Assembly: GCA_029237515.1 (NCBI GenBank)
Contig: JARBAV010000399.1
Coordinates: 1-7,036 of the forward strand
Direction: 5' to 3'
DNA length: 7,036 nucleotides
Source of the DNA: Nitrososphaerales archaeon
GTDB lineage: Archaea; Thermoproteota; Nitrososphaeria; Nitrososphaerales; Nitrososphaeraceae
The position numbers and the translations under genes were made by a program. A model generated the notes under the pieces. That model ran no database searches, was not told the origin of the DNA, and was given only the letters and a program-made list of their open reading frames with translations. Below are positions 6,455 to 7,036 of this stretch, in pieces. The number at the start of each line of letters is the position of its first letter. Position 1 is the stretch's first letter.

Positions 6455-7036
6455 TTAGGTTTGGTCATTAGGGGAAGTAAATCCTTCTTTCTTCAACATT
6501 TCTCTTAGTTGCTTAATATGTACTGGAGTCGTTCCGCAACAACCGCCAATAATTCTGATTCTGCTAAATTGTTTGATGAATTCGCACATTTTCAGTGCCA
6601 TGTCTTCAGGAGCCATCTTGTATACTGCCTTTCCGCCGACATTTTGTGGCATTCCCGCGTTAGGAACTACAAGGATAGGTAGACCATCCTGTTCATTCAG
6701 CCATCTTATACTTGGAAGCATTTCCTCGGGACCAGTAGAACAGTTGAGCCCAAAAATATCTATGCCCATGTCACAAACTGTAGTATATGCTGCCTCTACG
6801 TCCGTTCCTAGTAGCATATTACCGTACCTGTCTAGAGTAACGTTTCCAATGAGAGGGACTTTTCTATTGAGGTTTTGCATTGCTAGAAGAGCGGCCTCAA
6901 TAGCCAATTTGACCTCAAGTATATCTTGGCTAGTCTCTATCAGAAGAGAGTCAACTCCTCCCAAAAGCAATCCTTCGAATTGAGGTATAAACCCTTCAAT
7001 AATTTCTCGTGGAGACAACTTACCTAAGTCCTGATC
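6455..7036 (-). CDS. Methionine synthase homocysteine-binding subunit (5' end missing)
   Basis: C-terminal 193 residues of a homocysteine S-methyltransferase domain. The frame is open to the right edge, so the true start lies outside the window; the TTG at 7018 is probably an internal leucine codon. Numbering from the visible end, the module shows GGVDSLLIETSQDILEVK (26-43), the first zinc cysteine C99 in GLNCSTGPEEM, a PNAGMP substrate-loop segment (125-130) and the paired zinc cysteines C166 and C167 in GGCCGTTPVHI. These three cysteines bind the zinc that activates the homocysteine thiol. In E. coli MetH this module is fused to the N-terminus of the protein encoded next door. Here it ends cleanly at a TAA about 18 residues after the motif, and the following gene is in a different frame. 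This looks like a genuine two-gene arrangement rather than a broken one. Its role would be to bind homocysteine for the downstream B12 subunit. A stand-alone homocysteine methyltransferase is less likely given the neighbour. Confidence 0.93.
   Translation of the reverse strand, partial: DQDLGKLSPREIIEGFIPQFEGLLLGGVDSLLIETSQDILEVKLAIEAALLAMQNLNRKVPLIGNVTLDRYGNMLLGTDVEAAYTTVCDMGIDIFGLNCSTGPEEMLPSIRWLNEQDGLPILVVPNAGMPQNVGGKAVYKMAPEDMALKMCEFIKQFSRIRIIGGCCGTTPVHIKQLREMLKKEGFTSPNDQT

Noticed and set aside
6573..6983. 136-residue plus-strand frame near the right edge
   Set aside because: It is antisense to the zinc-site and substrate motifs of the homocysteine-binding module, which are unambiguous.

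Overview
The window looks archaeal and most resembles an ammonia-oxidising Nitrososphaeria (Thaumarchaeota) genome of moderate AT content. This placement is inference, not a database result. It rests on AT-rich TATA boxes close upstream of start codons, a general lack of Shine-Dalgarno sequences, an archaeal-type TrpB active-site segment (HGGAHKINN), and a cobalamin-dependent methionine synthase divided into two adjacent genes.

Layout. The left edge (1-99, minus) may hold the first codons of a gene that runs out of the window, with a TATA box just upstream. A mostly non-coding stretch follows (100-375). Next come trpB (376-1587) and trpA (1584-2414) on the plus strand, joined by an ATGA stop/start overlap. 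A third plus-strand gene (2489-3301) encodes an unrecognised protein with a PD-(D/E)XK-like nuclease signature. It converges on a small minus-strand gene (3424-3747) for a 107-residue HExxH protein, which appears to be leaderless with a TTG start. Upstream of that, also on the minus strand, are a large gene for the folate-, cobalamin- and AdoMet-binding part of methionine synthase (3852-6392) and, 62 bases further upstream, the homocysteine-binding half (6455 to the right edge, 5' end missing).

How the genes work together. TrpA and TrpB form tryptophan synthase, which converts indole-3-glycerol phosphate and serine to tryptophan. No other trp genes are in view. The two minus-strand met genes together supply all the modules of one MetH enzyme (Hcy, Fol, Cap/Cob, Act), so they should act as a two-subunit methionine synthase. 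The nuclease-like and HExxH proteins have no visible link to either pathway and are the least explained parts of the window. No mobile element, CRISPR array, tRNA or rRNA was recognised.
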